Source: CAWDMN01 sp963803155 | Lineage (GTDB): Bacteria > Acidobacteriota > Terriglobia > Versatilivoradales > Versatilivoraceae | Reading direction: 5' to 3' | DNA length: 64,000 nucleotides | Assembly: GCA_963803155.1 (NCBI GenBank) | Contig: CAWDMN010000027.1 | Span: forward strand, 105,607-169,606 | In this document: positions 55,765 to 64,000 of the stretch, piece after piece | Numbering within the stretch: position 1 is the first letter of the stretch | Layout of the letters: every line of letters begins with the position of its first letter | Position numbers and translations under genes: made by a program | Notes under the pieces: model-generated | Database searches by the model: none | Seen by the model: only the letters and a program-made list of their open reading frames with translations | Told to the model about the DNA's origin: nothing

Positions 55765-55898
55765 GCATGTGCAGCTCCCTAGATTATAGCGTGGATGGAG
55801 GCGCGGCGCCCCCACCCCGTCTGAGTTTGTCAAGCATGCTGAGACGGCCTGAGGGCAGGCCGCCTCCATCATCCCGTTTTCATATTCTTGCTGTGCCG
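55765..55898 (-). repeat. Dispersed repeat, copy B
   Basis: About 130 bases that match, in inverted orientation, the segment at 63542-63672 at roughly three-quarters identity by eye. It contains the hairpin CGGCCTG(AGGG)CAGGCCG at 55845-55862. Short open frames inside both copies encode similar peptides (MMEAAC.QAV...GAPRLH), but this looks like shared repeat ancestry rather than a gene. Confidence 0.7.
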
Positions 55899-55949
55899 GA
55901 TGCGCTGGCATGAGTGGCTCCCCTTGAAACTCCCCGCCGTGCAGCAGAC

Positions 55950-56400
55950 TGCGATGGATAAATGGCCTGAGTTTTGGTTACAGGCCACATGAGTGCGAAG
56001 AGCAAATCGCTGGAGGAAATAGCTGACACTCCCTTGATTTAAAAACTCCAACTTCGTGCCGTCAATTTTCTCCACGGTCAACCTGCTGATTTGAGGAGTG
56101 GTCGAATCCTAAAAAGTCAGCGTGCTCTTCCCCGTTTTTATGAACAGGCAGTCAGAATTTGCGAGCGTCACCTCTTCGCTCCCGCTGCTGATATTGACGA
56201 AATATTGTCTCTCGCTGAAGTGGAAAAACGGTAGGCTTTGGGTTTGCTGGAGAATGTTGGGAGGCACAATAACACCATCGCGGATAATTCCGAGCCATCT
56301 TCATTGCTTTTCAATTTAGTGCCTTCAAAAACCTATTTGCTGGCGAACTGCCCGGAAATATTTGGCCTCTTTTTCCAGGCCTTTATCTAGGGCCTGGCGA
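55950..56400 (-). pseudogene. Relics of an unidentified gene
   Basis: The minus strand carries protein-like pieces in decayed frames. RQALDKGLEKEAKYFRAVRQ lies near 56320-56390. In a second frame are NILQQTQSLPFFHFSERQYF and NISSGSEEVTLANSDCLFIK (56112-56300). That frame meets an amber codon at 56109-56111 and continues in frame with ISRLTVEKIDGTKLEFLNQG. I cannot name the family. Confidence 0.35.
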
Positions 56401-56575
56401 TCAATTTACCATGGCCGCAAGAGATGGACTTACCACACCCGCCGCCCTGGAATCACGCCAGGTTTCATCTTATACTACTTTGCTGTTGCGGACTGAGCCC
56501 ACATTATGGGGAGTTGCACAATCCCTCGCGCGACTCCCAGCCTCGGCAGGCTGGCGTGGCAGAACGAACGCAGCA

Positions 56576-56592
56576 GCGCGCGTTCCACCTTC
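56576..56592. repeat. REP half-unit
   Basis: GCGCGCGTTCCACCTT matches the right arm of the palindrome at 55621-55732, and GAACG...CGTTC can pair locally. A hairpin CAGCCT(CGGC)AGGCTG precedes it at 56538-56553. Confidence 0.4.
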
Positions 56593-56838
56593 ACTGCACA
56601 TTGATTGAAATGGATTTATTCATTCACTGCTTTTAAAACCGCCGGATGGAAAAAGCCTTCTTGCCATAGAGGGATTTTTGAATGACGGGGAAAATCTTCC
56701 TCCAAATCCTCATCTTCCAACAAATCGCAAAAGTGCCCTGTCGCCGCGGTAAGGCGCTTGATCAGGCTCAGGATTCTGTTTTGGGTGCAGCGGCGCTGTT
56801 TTCGCTCCGAAGAAGAATCTGTATTGGTACACGCTCTC

Positions 56839-56867
56839 AAAAAAAAAGCCGGTGGCGGCACCGGCTT
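56839..56867 (-). terminator. Intrinsic terminator of the small secreted protein gene
   Basis: A perfect stem AAGCCGGTG/CACCGGCTT (56846-56854 and 56859-56867) with a 4-base loop, followed on the minus strand by nine T residues. It lies 39 bases after the stop codon. Confidence 0.9.
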
Positions 56868-56905
56868 ATATAGAGTGTTATTCACTCATGCCCATCGTTT
56901 TATAA

Positions 56906-57355
56906 TCACTTCAATGCTATGGCTACCTCTCGATAGCCGCGGGAATCGGCTTTGGAAGTGCGCGACACCCCTTTTTCCAGTTCGCGCTCTTTGCTTGTGA
57001 TGGGGAGAAAATGGCCCTCATCACCTTCAGACCCCCAGATTTCTGAAAGAAAGTAATCTTCATTGTAACGGTGGAATACCAGTTTTCGGCTATCTCCTGA
57101 ATTTTTGGGCGTTGCACCCACAGCATATACAAAGGTACCCTCGTTGCCATCATCCTTCTGAATCAGCAAGATTGAAGCTCCAGAGTTGCCTTCGCGGACA
57201 GTATATTCTCCCGCCGGCAATTTGGCATCCCTGACATAAAAATCAAAAGGGATATTGGCTTTACATTCATTTCTCATGCTGGATTGGACTTCGATTACAA
57301 ACAAACCCACAACCAAGAGGGCTCCCATCATTATCGCACTCAGATATTTTTTCAT
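56906..57355 (-). CDS. Small secreted protein, acidobacterial type
   Basis: A 149-residue exported protein. The signal peptide (KYLSAIMMGALLVVGLFVIE, residues 3-22) precedes a compact beta-rich domain with ANIPFDFYV and LPAGEYTV (near 33-55) and KLVFHRYNEDYFLSEIWGS (near 91-109). This pattern recurs in many small Acidobacteriota proteins of unknown function. AAGGAGG lies nine bases before the ATG at 57355, which sets the start although the frame extends to 57403. It is a single-gene transcript with its own terminator. Confidence 0.82.
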   Translation of the reverse strand: MKKYLSAIMMGALLVVGLFVIEVQSSMRNECKANIPFDFYVRDAKLPAGEYTVREGNSGASILLIQKDDGNEGTFVYAVGATPKNSGDSRKLVFHRYNEDYFLSEIWGSEGDEGHFLPITSKERELEKGVSRTSKADSRGYREVAIALK

Positions 57356-57877
57356 TTTCAGTTTCCTCCTTGTTTCAATTGCAAAAATTTCTACAACCTT
57401 CATGACTCATGGAATGCATTCCATTCGCCAAATGGTAATTAATGCTTATTAATTCTTTGATTCTTTGACTAAGAGGTACCAATAGAAGCAAATACGTTTA
57501 ATGCGGGGTAATTGGCGATACGACCTCATCTTGAGATGAAGCGGGAAAAACAAGCCATTTGGATTGTCGAGCTAGCCAATAAGATAGTGGGAGGCGAAGG
57601 TCAGAGGGCTAAAGGCAGGTAACCATGGGAAGCGCAGCCGCAATGCCGATGGAACGATGATCGATAAAAAGGAAGGCAGGAAGAATATTCTGTTAGTTAG
57701 AGCGCTTCATCCACCCAGCCCTGGTTCATATTCCAGAAGAGACAGCTGGCATTAAGAGGGAGCTCTGATGTTTCTTTGACATATTACAAAATCACGATAT
57801 TCCAAGACTCTCTTGCATAATCAGTTGCTCGATCTTTTTTCGTCAACCGGCGGAAAAGTTCCTCATGATTCTCACCG
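57356..57877. other. 520-base intergenic region
   Basis: Upstream of the small secreted protein gene and downstream of the penicillin-binding protein gene. No open frame or hairpin terminator that I can support; a purine-rich stretch (57540-57680) has no structure visible to me. Confidence 0.4.
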
Positions 57878-60800
57878 TTAATAAGTCAATCGAGTATTAA
57901 TGACTGGCGCCAAAAACTTCAATACCGTAACAGGCAGCGCACTGGTGAATTGGTAAGATTCGGCCTGATCGCCCATAACAGACGCCGTGATAGCCCCAAA
58001 GTAACGATCCCCGATAAAAAAGACAAAGGTTGCGGTCCGGTTGATGGCCCGTGATGAGATGACTTTTCCGCTCCGGCCAAAGGTTTTGTAACGATTATCG
58101 CCGGAGCCGGTTTTCCCGCCCACGCTGATCGGCCGCCCTTCCGGTCCCAGAAAAGCTCCCGACAAACGCAATGCCGTCCCTTGGCTGACAACGCCGGTCA
58201 AGACCTGTCGGATGGCACGAGCCACGGGGGGAGGCATAACGCAGGTCCCAATGCCGGGCTCCGATTTTAAAACGGTATGATACGGAGTATTCTGCGCGTA
58301 ACGCAATTCCGTGAAACGGAGCATGCGGTTCTGGTTTCCGTCATTGAGGATAATTCCCATCAACTCTGCAAGTGCCGCTGGACGGTCTCCGGAAGAGCCA
58401 ATCGCCGTGGCAAAAGAACTCACCAGGTGATCGAAGGGGAATCCCAGTTTTTTCCAATAAGGAGTCATCCTCGCAAAAGCATCTTGTTCAAATCGAATCC
58501 TCAGGCGGAGATCCTGAGCGCGGCGGTTGCGCGGCAAAAAAAGCCACGCCGATGCCGCACGACGCTCCTCCATGCTTTTGTCCCGGAGCTCATTCCAGGA
58601 TATTTGGGAATTTTGCCGGAGTTGCCCCGCCGTCCAAACTTCGAGCGGATGGCGATTCAGAAGATAGCCATAATCGAGTATGTTCAACCGTGGATTGCCG
58701 TAAGCCTTCACCATTCGGGATACTTCGGCGACAGATACCTTCCCTCCCCTGGATGTAATCCACTCTGGCAGTCTCCGTATGGCTTCCTCCCTATCACCGA
58801 AGGTCGGGGCCCAAGCGAAGAAAAGCATTCCCAAGTGCCGCGAATCTTGCTTTTGTGGACCGAGTAATTTTTCGACAATCGCATCGGGAGACAAATTCTG
58901 ATATTCCTTATAGCAATGCCACAGAATTTGTCTGGCTTCCTGATCGGCGATCTCTTCCAAAAGCTTGTGCCGCTGGGGATGATTGAACTGATTTAAAACT
59001 ATCTCAGGATCGTATTCCAACCGCGCCTCATGGTAACGAACCAGATCACGCATGAGGCGAACAAATACTAAGTTAATGGAATGTTGAATAGCATAGCGGA
59101 CCGTCGGATTCTTCCAGTTATCTTCCCGGTCAAAATTGGCAAAAGTTTGAATTCCCCCACCTGTAAAAAAAACTTCTTCCGGATTTGCGGAATAGGTTCG
59201 GTCGAGCGCCATCTCCAGAAGATTGGCCTCTTTTACTTCTGAATTCCGTTTCAACACTTCCGCTACCCACGCAGTAATGGGATCTCGCGGCAAATGAGCG
59301 TTTGGAATACGAATTTCTGGGTCGTGAAAGAGAGAATCGACAATCTCAAGGTAGTGGGCCAGAGTCCTCAACTTGGCTGTGCTGCCCAACTCCATTTTAA
59401 TGCTTTCACTAATGTCCAAAGGACCTGGGAAGGTGTCGGCTTGGGCGCGCAATAAATTTCCGCTTCTAGTTTTCTCAAACAAGAGGAGACTGTAAACGAC
59501 ATTTCCAGGATCGCCCGACGACAATAAGCGTTCTCCTTTCAATCCGTGTGATTTGATAAATTCAGAATCGCGAAGTTCATCAAACAGACGGAAGGCGGCG
59601 TCTTCCAGACCGTAATCGAGAGTGCTTCTGACTTCCAAATCAAAACGATCCAAATCATATAAATTGGAAACTCCAATCAAATTGCTCAACTCCACGCGCA
59701 TTGAACTCAGGAGTTTTTTTTCAGTTGTGAAAATGTCGCCCAAGGAGCGGGATCTCCGAGGGAATTGGAGCTGAAAAGATTTTATCCGCCGGGCAAATTC
59801 CGGATCTACCACCCCGGCTTCCGCCATCAATCCAACATAAAAATCGACACGGTTTTCCAGAGCAGCATGGTTTTTGAGCAGGTAATAAGCTGGAGCACTT
59901 CCAGCGGCCAATAAGGTTAGGACCTGTTTATACGATTCGACTCTATTCGGCGACAGGCCAGGGGTGCGAATCAACCGACAGCTCTCAGTCAAGTCAGCCC
60001 CAAACCAGGCGCGCAGACCCTCCCCCAGCCCATTGATTTCACCAATTCCCGGAACAGCGGCCAAAGGAAGAGTATTCAGGTAATCCAGAACAATGGCGTG
60101 ACGGGCAGCTCGCGTATCCGTCCCGGCCTGGTACACTTTTAATGACGCCCCGAGCATTTGGCGGATCTTATCTTCAGCGGAAGAAGTCCTTCCTTCGGGG
60201 GAATACCGGTATTTTTCCAATTGGGTCGCCAAGGTGCTGCCTCCTTCTACTTTCAGAGGCAACCCAAGCTCGTGTCCAATATAAAGAAGCCCCGACTTCG
60301 CCAGCCGATCCCACTCAATCACTGGGTTGGCAGAGAATACTGATTTATCGGAGACAAGTTCGCGATTCTCGATAAAAAGCAGGGATTTCACCACCTGCGG
60401 AGGGATATCCTCGAAGGCGGCAAAACAGTCTTGTGTTGGTCGGGAATCAAATAATTTTCGCCCTTCGGCACTATAAATCACCAAACCGGAATTAGTCGCA
60501 GCACGAAAAGGGGGAGTGATCCCAAACCTCTCCAGAGTGATCAGAGAATTTGAGTGATGGGCTTGCTCGGAGACCGTGTAACCCTCACTGCGCAAACGCT
60601 GTTCCATTTTGGGAATCACGGTGTAGCCGCGGCGCATGTTGAATGGACCGCCTTGCGGGAATTGAACCTGATCGCTGGGGCCTTTTTTTATCGTGTAGGT
60701 AAGGTATTTGGAATACACCACAAGAAGGCGAGATTGGAGAGCCGCCGTTTTCATTTCAAAGACCGTCGTTACGGCAAGCAGACCAATCAAAAGGGACCAT

Positions 60801-60964
60801 TGCAGGCTCCGGCGCCTGGCAAACTTGCCTAACTTTCTCCCAAGATCCTGCAATCTCTTTCCGCCACCTGCAAATTCATCCCCCCACGAAATATTTCCAG
60901 AAGCCAATTGGGGGATGAAAAAGGCTCCCTTGCGGCCTGTCCTCTTCAATATGCGTAATTCCAT
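57878..60964 (-). CDS. Divergent class A penicillin-binding protein (transglycosylase-transpeptidase)
   Basis: A 1028-residue peptidoglycan synthase. A cytoplasmic N-terminus and one membrane helix (57-75) come first. The GT51 glycosyltransferase (~185-330) has GGSTLATQLEKYRY (241-254), where classical enzymes have GGSTITQQ. Its first catalytic motif reads FIENRELVSD with Glu199, instead of EDxxFxxHxG. The transpeptidase domain has the SxxK tetrad STAK in ELGSTAKLRTL and KTGS in VGGKTGSGDN near the end. Both activities look possible, but the changed GT51 motif marks a distinct subgroup. No mre, rod or fts gene is nearby. The ATG has no strong ribosome site. Confidence 0.87.
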   Translation of the reverse strand: MELRILKRTGRKGAFFIPQLASGNISWGDEFAGGGKRLQDLGRKLGKFARRRSLQWSLLIGLLAVTTVFEMKTAALQSRLLVVYSKYLTYTIKKGPSDQVQFPQGGPFNMRRGYTVIPKMEQRLRSEGYTVSEQAHHSNSLITLERFGITPPFRAATNSGLVIYSAEGRKLFDSRPTQDCFAAFEDIPPQVVKSLLFIENRELVSDKSVFSANPVIEWDRLAKSGLLYIGHELGLPLKVEGGSTLATQLEKYRYSPEGRTSSAEDKIRQMLGASLKVYQAGTDTRAARHAIVLDYLNTLPLAAVPGIGEINGLGEGLRAWFGADLTESCRLIRTPGLSPNRVESYKQVLTLLAAGSAPAYYLLKNHAALENRVDFYVGLMAEAGVVDPEFARRIKSFQLQFPRRSRSLGDIFTTEKKLLSSMRVELSNLIGVSNLYDLDRFDLEVRSTLDYGLEDAAFRLFDELRDSEFIKSHGLKGERLLSSGDPGNVVYSLLLFEKTRSGNLLRAQADTFPGPLDISESIKMELGSTAKLRTLAHYLEIVDSLFHDPEIRIPNAHLPRDPITAWVAEVLKRNSEVKEANLLEMALDRTYSANPEEVFFTGGGIQTFANFDREDNWKNPTVRYAIQHSINLVFVRLMRDLVRYHEARLEYDPEIVLNQFNHPQRHKLLEEIADQEARQILWHCYKEYQNLSPDAIVEKLLGPQKQDSRHLGMLFFAWAPTFGDREEAIRRLPEWITSRGGKVSVAEVSRMVKAYGNPRLNILDYGYLLNRHPLEVWTAGQLRQNSQISWNELRDKSMEERRAASAWLFLPRNRRAQDLRLRIRFEQDAFARMTPYWKKLGFPFDHLVSSFATAIGSSGDRPAALAELMGIILNDGNQNRMLRFTELRYAQNTPYHTVLKSEPGIGTCVMPPPVARAIRQVLTGVVSQGTALRLSGAFLGPEGRPISVGGKTGSGDNRYKTFGRSGKVISSRAINRTATFVFFIGDRYFGAITASVMGDQAESYQFTSALPVTVLKFLAPVINTRLTY

Positions 60965-61540
60965 ATGTAATTCAAGGTGTCATCTTCAATTTTGAGTGTT
61001 GCGTTCCCTAAGTAAGGGCCGCTTGTCATACTGCGAACCCCGCACAAATCCCTTTAGACCGGGCACGTTTTTATTTTACCAGCGTCCGGTTCCTTCAGAT
61101 TATTTAGATGCTGTCATAAAAAAAAGAGATTCAATATTTTTTCAGATCCTTTCAACCTTTGAGGATGCGATTTGTTCCCTGATCATCAGATGTTGTACAT
61201 AGGGATAATTGATTATTTCAGCGCAGCTTTTAATCGGGTTCAGGAGGCGATCTCAGCATGACTCGCAAATATGATCGAGGTTTGACAATTCTTGCTCGCT
61301 AGACATAATAAATTCAGAGAACAAAGCGGATAGATTTCAATCTGGCTCTTGGGAAGAGGCGCTATTCTCGTTGGGGCCTTTTTGCGGTTGGAAATCGATC
61401 TAGAGAAACATCCGAAGATTCTTTGGAGGCGCTAAATGTAACGCATGCTCAAATCGATCTGAGCTTTGGCATTTTGGCGTCGTTTGGCACTGTTTTGAAC
61501 AGTGCGCATTCGCGAATAGACCTAGGCTTTAATCGTATCC
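60965..61540. other. Intergenic region upstream of the palindrome cluster
   Basis: About 575 bases with no open frame of protein-like composition and no clear promoter. Probably holds the promoter of the penicillin-binding protein gene on the minus strand. Confidence 0.4.
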
Positions 61541-61545
61541 GTTAA

Positions 61546-61775
61546 GGGGGGAACCCGAAGGGTTCACAGCTATTAGCCGGGGGTTGAGCGTGCGACGGCG
61601 GTCACACGCCCAACCCCCGGTCAAAAGAGCGGACCAATTCGACCCTGAAAGGGTCGCAGCCCCTTTGCAAGCTGCGACCCCTGCCGGGGTGCCTATATCC
61701 GGGGGTGACGGCCCAACGGCCTTACCCCCGGATATAGGCTGTGAACCCTTCGGGTTCAGTTCTCCCCCCCCTGAA
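61546..61775. repeat. Composite palindromic repeat
   Basis: Four nested hairpins inside a larger inverted repeat. CCGGGGGTTGAGCGTG (61577-61592) pairs with 61605-61620. GGTCGCAGC (61652-61660) pairs with 61671-61679. GCCTATATCCGGGGGT (61691-61706) pairs perfectly with 61724-61739, with an inner GGCC/GGCC. GAACCCTTCGGGTTC is at 61743-61757. The outer parts (GAACCCGAAGGGTTCACAGC from 61551, and its complement ending near 61757) mirror each other. A half-copy is at 41229-41308. Confidence 0.8.
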
Positions 61776-62207
61776 CGATTATTTTTTTTCGAAGCTGGCG
61801 GAAGAAGAAATCATTTTTCAGGATGGATCAAGTGAAAATCATTTCACTCCTGGACACTAAAGCCTATAGCGGTTTTTGCGGAGGCCCGGCCAAAGAGTTG
61901 TGCATGTCCAGTAGATGAGTTGAATTGTGATCGGGATAAATCTTCCCGGCTCGACCCGTCGGCATCTCCGGCAAATTAGAATTGTTCTTGCAAATTCTTT
62001 CATTTGGGCGGCCAGCCAGGCATAAATATGGTTTAATTTGAGTGCAGGATTATGTAGGCAGAGACTATAATTTATCGTATCTTTAAATCACGGTTCCACA
62101 TCTTCTGCCCTCGGGGTTTGGATTCGACTACGATCGAAGCAAGAGCTCCCACAGTTTGAGTTGTACCCATCGGGCTTCATGCTAAGCTCGATGATAGGAG
62201 ATTGGCA
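61776..62207. other. 430-base region upstream of the FG-GAP gene
   Basis: No gene or structure recognised. AGGAGA directly before the ATG at 62208 is the ribosome site of the next gene. Confidence 0.4.
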
Positions 62208-63353
62208 ATGCAAACACTGGCTGCTCTTTCACTGTTTTTGTTTTTCGGATTCTTCGCGCCAACCATGGGAAAGCTTCCTCAATTTGCCGAACACACCATT
62301 GCCACTGACTTGGCGGGAGGATACCAAGTGGTTGCCTCCGATTTGAACCGGGATGGCAAACCCGATCTGATTGCCCTTGCGAGCGACATGTCTGAGCTTA
62401 TTTGGTATGAAAATCCCGGCTGGCAACGGCATATCATTGCAGGGGATTTCTCGCGGATGATTAACCTTGCCATATTAGACGGCGGAAGCCACCCGGTCAT
62501 CGTTCTGGCAAGCGATTTTTCAAGTGAGGCAAAGAATAGTACGGGTATCGTTTGGGTTCTCGAACCGGAAGGCGATGTGCGACGTCGTTGGAACAAAAGA
62601 GAGATTGACCGGCTTCCCACTTCTCACCGGCTGCGGCTGGCGGATATCGACGGATCGGGCCGCAAGGTAGTAGTCAATGCTCCGCTAACTGCCGCGGAGG
62701 CTTCGAGCCCTGATTACCGAGGGCATGTGCCTCTGGTGTATTACCGTCCGGGAGAGTGGAAGCGCCGCATGATCGGAAACGAAAATGAAGGAGTGATGCA
62801 CGGAATTTTCGTGACGGATTGGGAAAGCGATGGCAAGGACGAAATCCTATCCGCCAGCTTTAGCGGGATTCATCTTTTTAAACTCAGTTCCGATGGCCTC
62901 TGGATGCGGACCGAAATATCCAGGGGGGATTCCTCCCCATGGCCAAAATGCGGCGCCAGCGACGTTGCCGTGGGCCATCTTAAAGGGAGACGCTTTCTCT
63001 GCAGCATCGAGCCGTGGCATGGCAATCAAGTCGCCATTTATCGGGAAGAGGCTGGCCGATGGGTCCGGCAAATCATCGACGATTCTTTTGTGGATGGACA
63101 TACCCTGGTGACCGCGGATCTTGATGGGGATGGGAACGACGAAGTCATTGCGGGTTATCGCGGTTCAGGAGGCAGCGTATTCATTTACACTGCTCAAGAG
63201 GATCAGGGATTGCATTGGGTCCGCCGTGATCTCGATAAAGGAGGCATTGCCGCGGCTTCCTGTGTCGTTACCGATTTGAATGGCGATGGCAAACCCGATA
63301 TTGCCTGCATCGGCTCGGCCACCGCCAATCTCAAGTGGTACGAAAACCGATGA
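62208..63353 (+). CDS. Exported FG-GAP/VCBS repeat protein
   Basis: A 381-residue secreted beta-propeller protein: signal peptide (residues 1-20, TLAALSLFLFFGFFAPTMG) and repeated Ca-binding loops. Examples are DLNRDGKPDLIALAS (near 45), DLDGDGNDEVIAGY (near 305) and DLNGDGKPDIACIG (near 355), each followed by a WYENP/WYENR-type strand. It lacks the ASPIC domain of the protein at 31.5 kb. Similar propellers occur alone or in sugar lyases; no catalytic part is recognisable here. AGGAGA six bases before the ATG at 62208 decides against the in-frame TTG at 62202. Confidence 0.85.
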   Translation: MQTLAALSLFLFFGFFAPTMGKLPQFAEHTIATDLAGGYQVVASDLNRDGKPDLIALASDMSELIWYENPGWQRHIIAGDFSRMINLAILDGGSHPVIVLASDFSSEAKNSTGIVWVLEPEGDVRRRWNKREIDRLPTSHRLRLADIDGSGRKVVVNAPLTAAEASSPDYRGHVPLVYYRPGEWKRRMIGNENEGVMHGIFVTDWESDGKDEILSASFSGIHLFKLSSDGLWMRTEISRGDSSPWPKCGASDVAVGHLKGRRFLCSIEPWHGNQVAIYREEAGRWVRQIIDDSFVDGHTLVTADLDGDGNDEVIAGYRGSGGSVFIYTAQEDQGLHWVRRDLDKGGIAAASCVVTDLNGDGKPDIACIGSATANLKWYENR

Positions 63354-63380
63354 TATTTTCGCGAATCTCATTGGCTTTTC

Positions 63381-63545
63381 TTGGCCGGTTCTTATTTTCA
63401 ATTCTTGAGCCTGGATCAGAAGCTCGAAATTGCGCAGAAAACCATCGGGATGCCTGAGGGATCCCTGAAATTAACGACTCTGAGCGCGGAGAGGGGTTTG
63501 GCCACCCGTGTTGATGTTTTGCAAGCGCATTATGCCAGCGGCCGA
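63381..63545 (+). pseudogene. Fragment of a TolC/NodT-type efflux outer-membrane protein
   Basis: SYFQFLSLDQKLEIAQKTIG followed by LKLTTLSAERGLATRVDVLQ is the helical-hairpin sequence of RND-efflux outer-membrane factors. About 55 codons remain. A stop lies just upstream (63351-63353) and the fragment runs into the dispersed repeat at 63542, which supplies the last codons. It is a relic, not a gene. Confidence 0.6.
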
Positions 63546-63672
63546 CACAACAGGAGGATGAAAATGAAATGATGGAGGCGGCCTGCCTTCAGGCCGTCTG
63601 GACAGGTTTGGCAAACACAGATGAGGTGGGAGCACCCCGCCTTCATCGGCGCTATATCCGGAGGAGCCGTGC
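63542..63672 (+). repeat. Dispersed repeat, copy A
   Basis: Matches 55765-55898 in inverted orientation. It includes the hairpin CGGCCTG(CCTT)CAGGCCG at 63579-63596: the stem is identical to copy B and the loop differs. It joins directly to the truncated efflux-protein fragment. Confidence 0.7.
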
Positions 63673-64000
63673 GGAGTGTATTTTACGAGGCCTGGAATTT
63701 GGAGCCCTGGGATTAGCACATACCATGCTAAGAATCTGCAAATATATTAGCGGTCGTTCTGATCATTGCCACGCGACGGGAATAAATACATATGGATAAA
63801 AAAACGCAGACTCAGTGCTTTCGCCAGCTAGAGAAGCTGTTTGCCCGTTGCGGAATCCTGTGATATCGTTAAATGGATTTTGCAGCGGTTCTTCACCCGG
63901 AATCGAGCGAGGTATTTAAAATAGAAAAATTTGATCAAGCCAGGGGAGCCGGGCCAGAGTCGGGCCAACGGCTGAGAAATCCCAATTGACGGGATGACCC
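63673..64000. other. Terminal 330 bases
   Basis: Short frames only, for example one beginning MDKKTQTQCFRQLEKLFARC (63792) that stops after 23 codons and might be another decayed piece. A gene continuing past the window edge cannot be excluded. Confidence 0.3.

Noticed and set aside
61546..61775. CRISPR array
   Set aside because: The repeats are nested palindromes of different sequence with no regular spacer spacing, and no cas gene is in the window.

Overview
The window looks like a chromosomal segment of a Gram-negative bacterium, most likely an Acidobacteriota member of moderate GC. Support: LPS lipid A biosynthesis (lpxD), a very large Oar-type TonB-dependent receptor with an N-terminal carboxypeptidase-regulatory-like domain, a VWFA-related protein of the acidobacterial type, a small secreted protein with the acidobacterial 'ANIPFDF...LPAGEY' pattern, and ASPIC/UnbV and FG-GAP secreted proteins. 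The phylum is an inference from gene families; there is no rRNA to confirm it.

Layout. 0-10.4 kb: an MFS transporter, PPi-dependent phosphofructokinase (+) facing pyruvate phosphate dikinase (-), then the minus-strand block recO-glyQ-glyS. 10.4-12.3 kb: a decayed region with a dead transposase and a very AT-rich block. 12.3-18.1 kb: an orphan histidine kinase, a XerD-type recombinase, lpxD, and a translationally coupled pair of an unknown acidobacterial-type gene and thiS. 18.7-25.3 kb: a complex I membrane-arm operon in the order nuoE-J-K-L-M-N with no F/G/H/I between E and J. 25.4-28.4 kb: a possible small RNA, tRNA-Thr(CGT), and a tight two-gene cassette of a B12-type radical SAM protein and a type III polyketide synthase. 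28.5-37 kb: minus-strand exported proteins (TonB receptor, ASPIC/UnbV protein, exported nitrilase-fold enzyme, TPR protein). 37.5-41.3 kb: an HprK-like kinase and an MFS gene truncated by an IS4-type element. 41.3-47.4 kb: transaldolase, ribose-5-phosphate isomerase B, a VWA protein, PilZ, beta carbonic anhydrase and pterin dehydratase. 47.8-52.4 kb: a multi-PAS/GAF NarX-like kinase, its NarL-like regulator, and an extra receiver-only protein. 52.7-55.5 kb: a membrane-anchored polysaccharide deacetylase-caspase-EF-hand-TPR fusion. 56.9-63.4 kb: a small secreted protein, a divergent class A penicillin-binding protein and an FG-GAP protein, with REP-like palindromes and gene relics between them.

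How it fits together. PPi-PFK, PPDK, transaldolase and RpiB point to PPi-linked central carbon metabolism with a non-oxidative pentose phosphate branch. The nuo genes supply the proton-pumping arm of complex I. The rest is envelope, sensing and exported-protein functions. The best candidates for something undescribed are the deacetylase-caspase fusion and the radical SAM/type III PKS cassette. Also notable are the nuoE-J junction, a ThiS with a tail after its Gly-Gly, an IS transposase whose ribosome site lies in a leader hairpin, and dispersed palindromic repeats with no visible mobilising gene.
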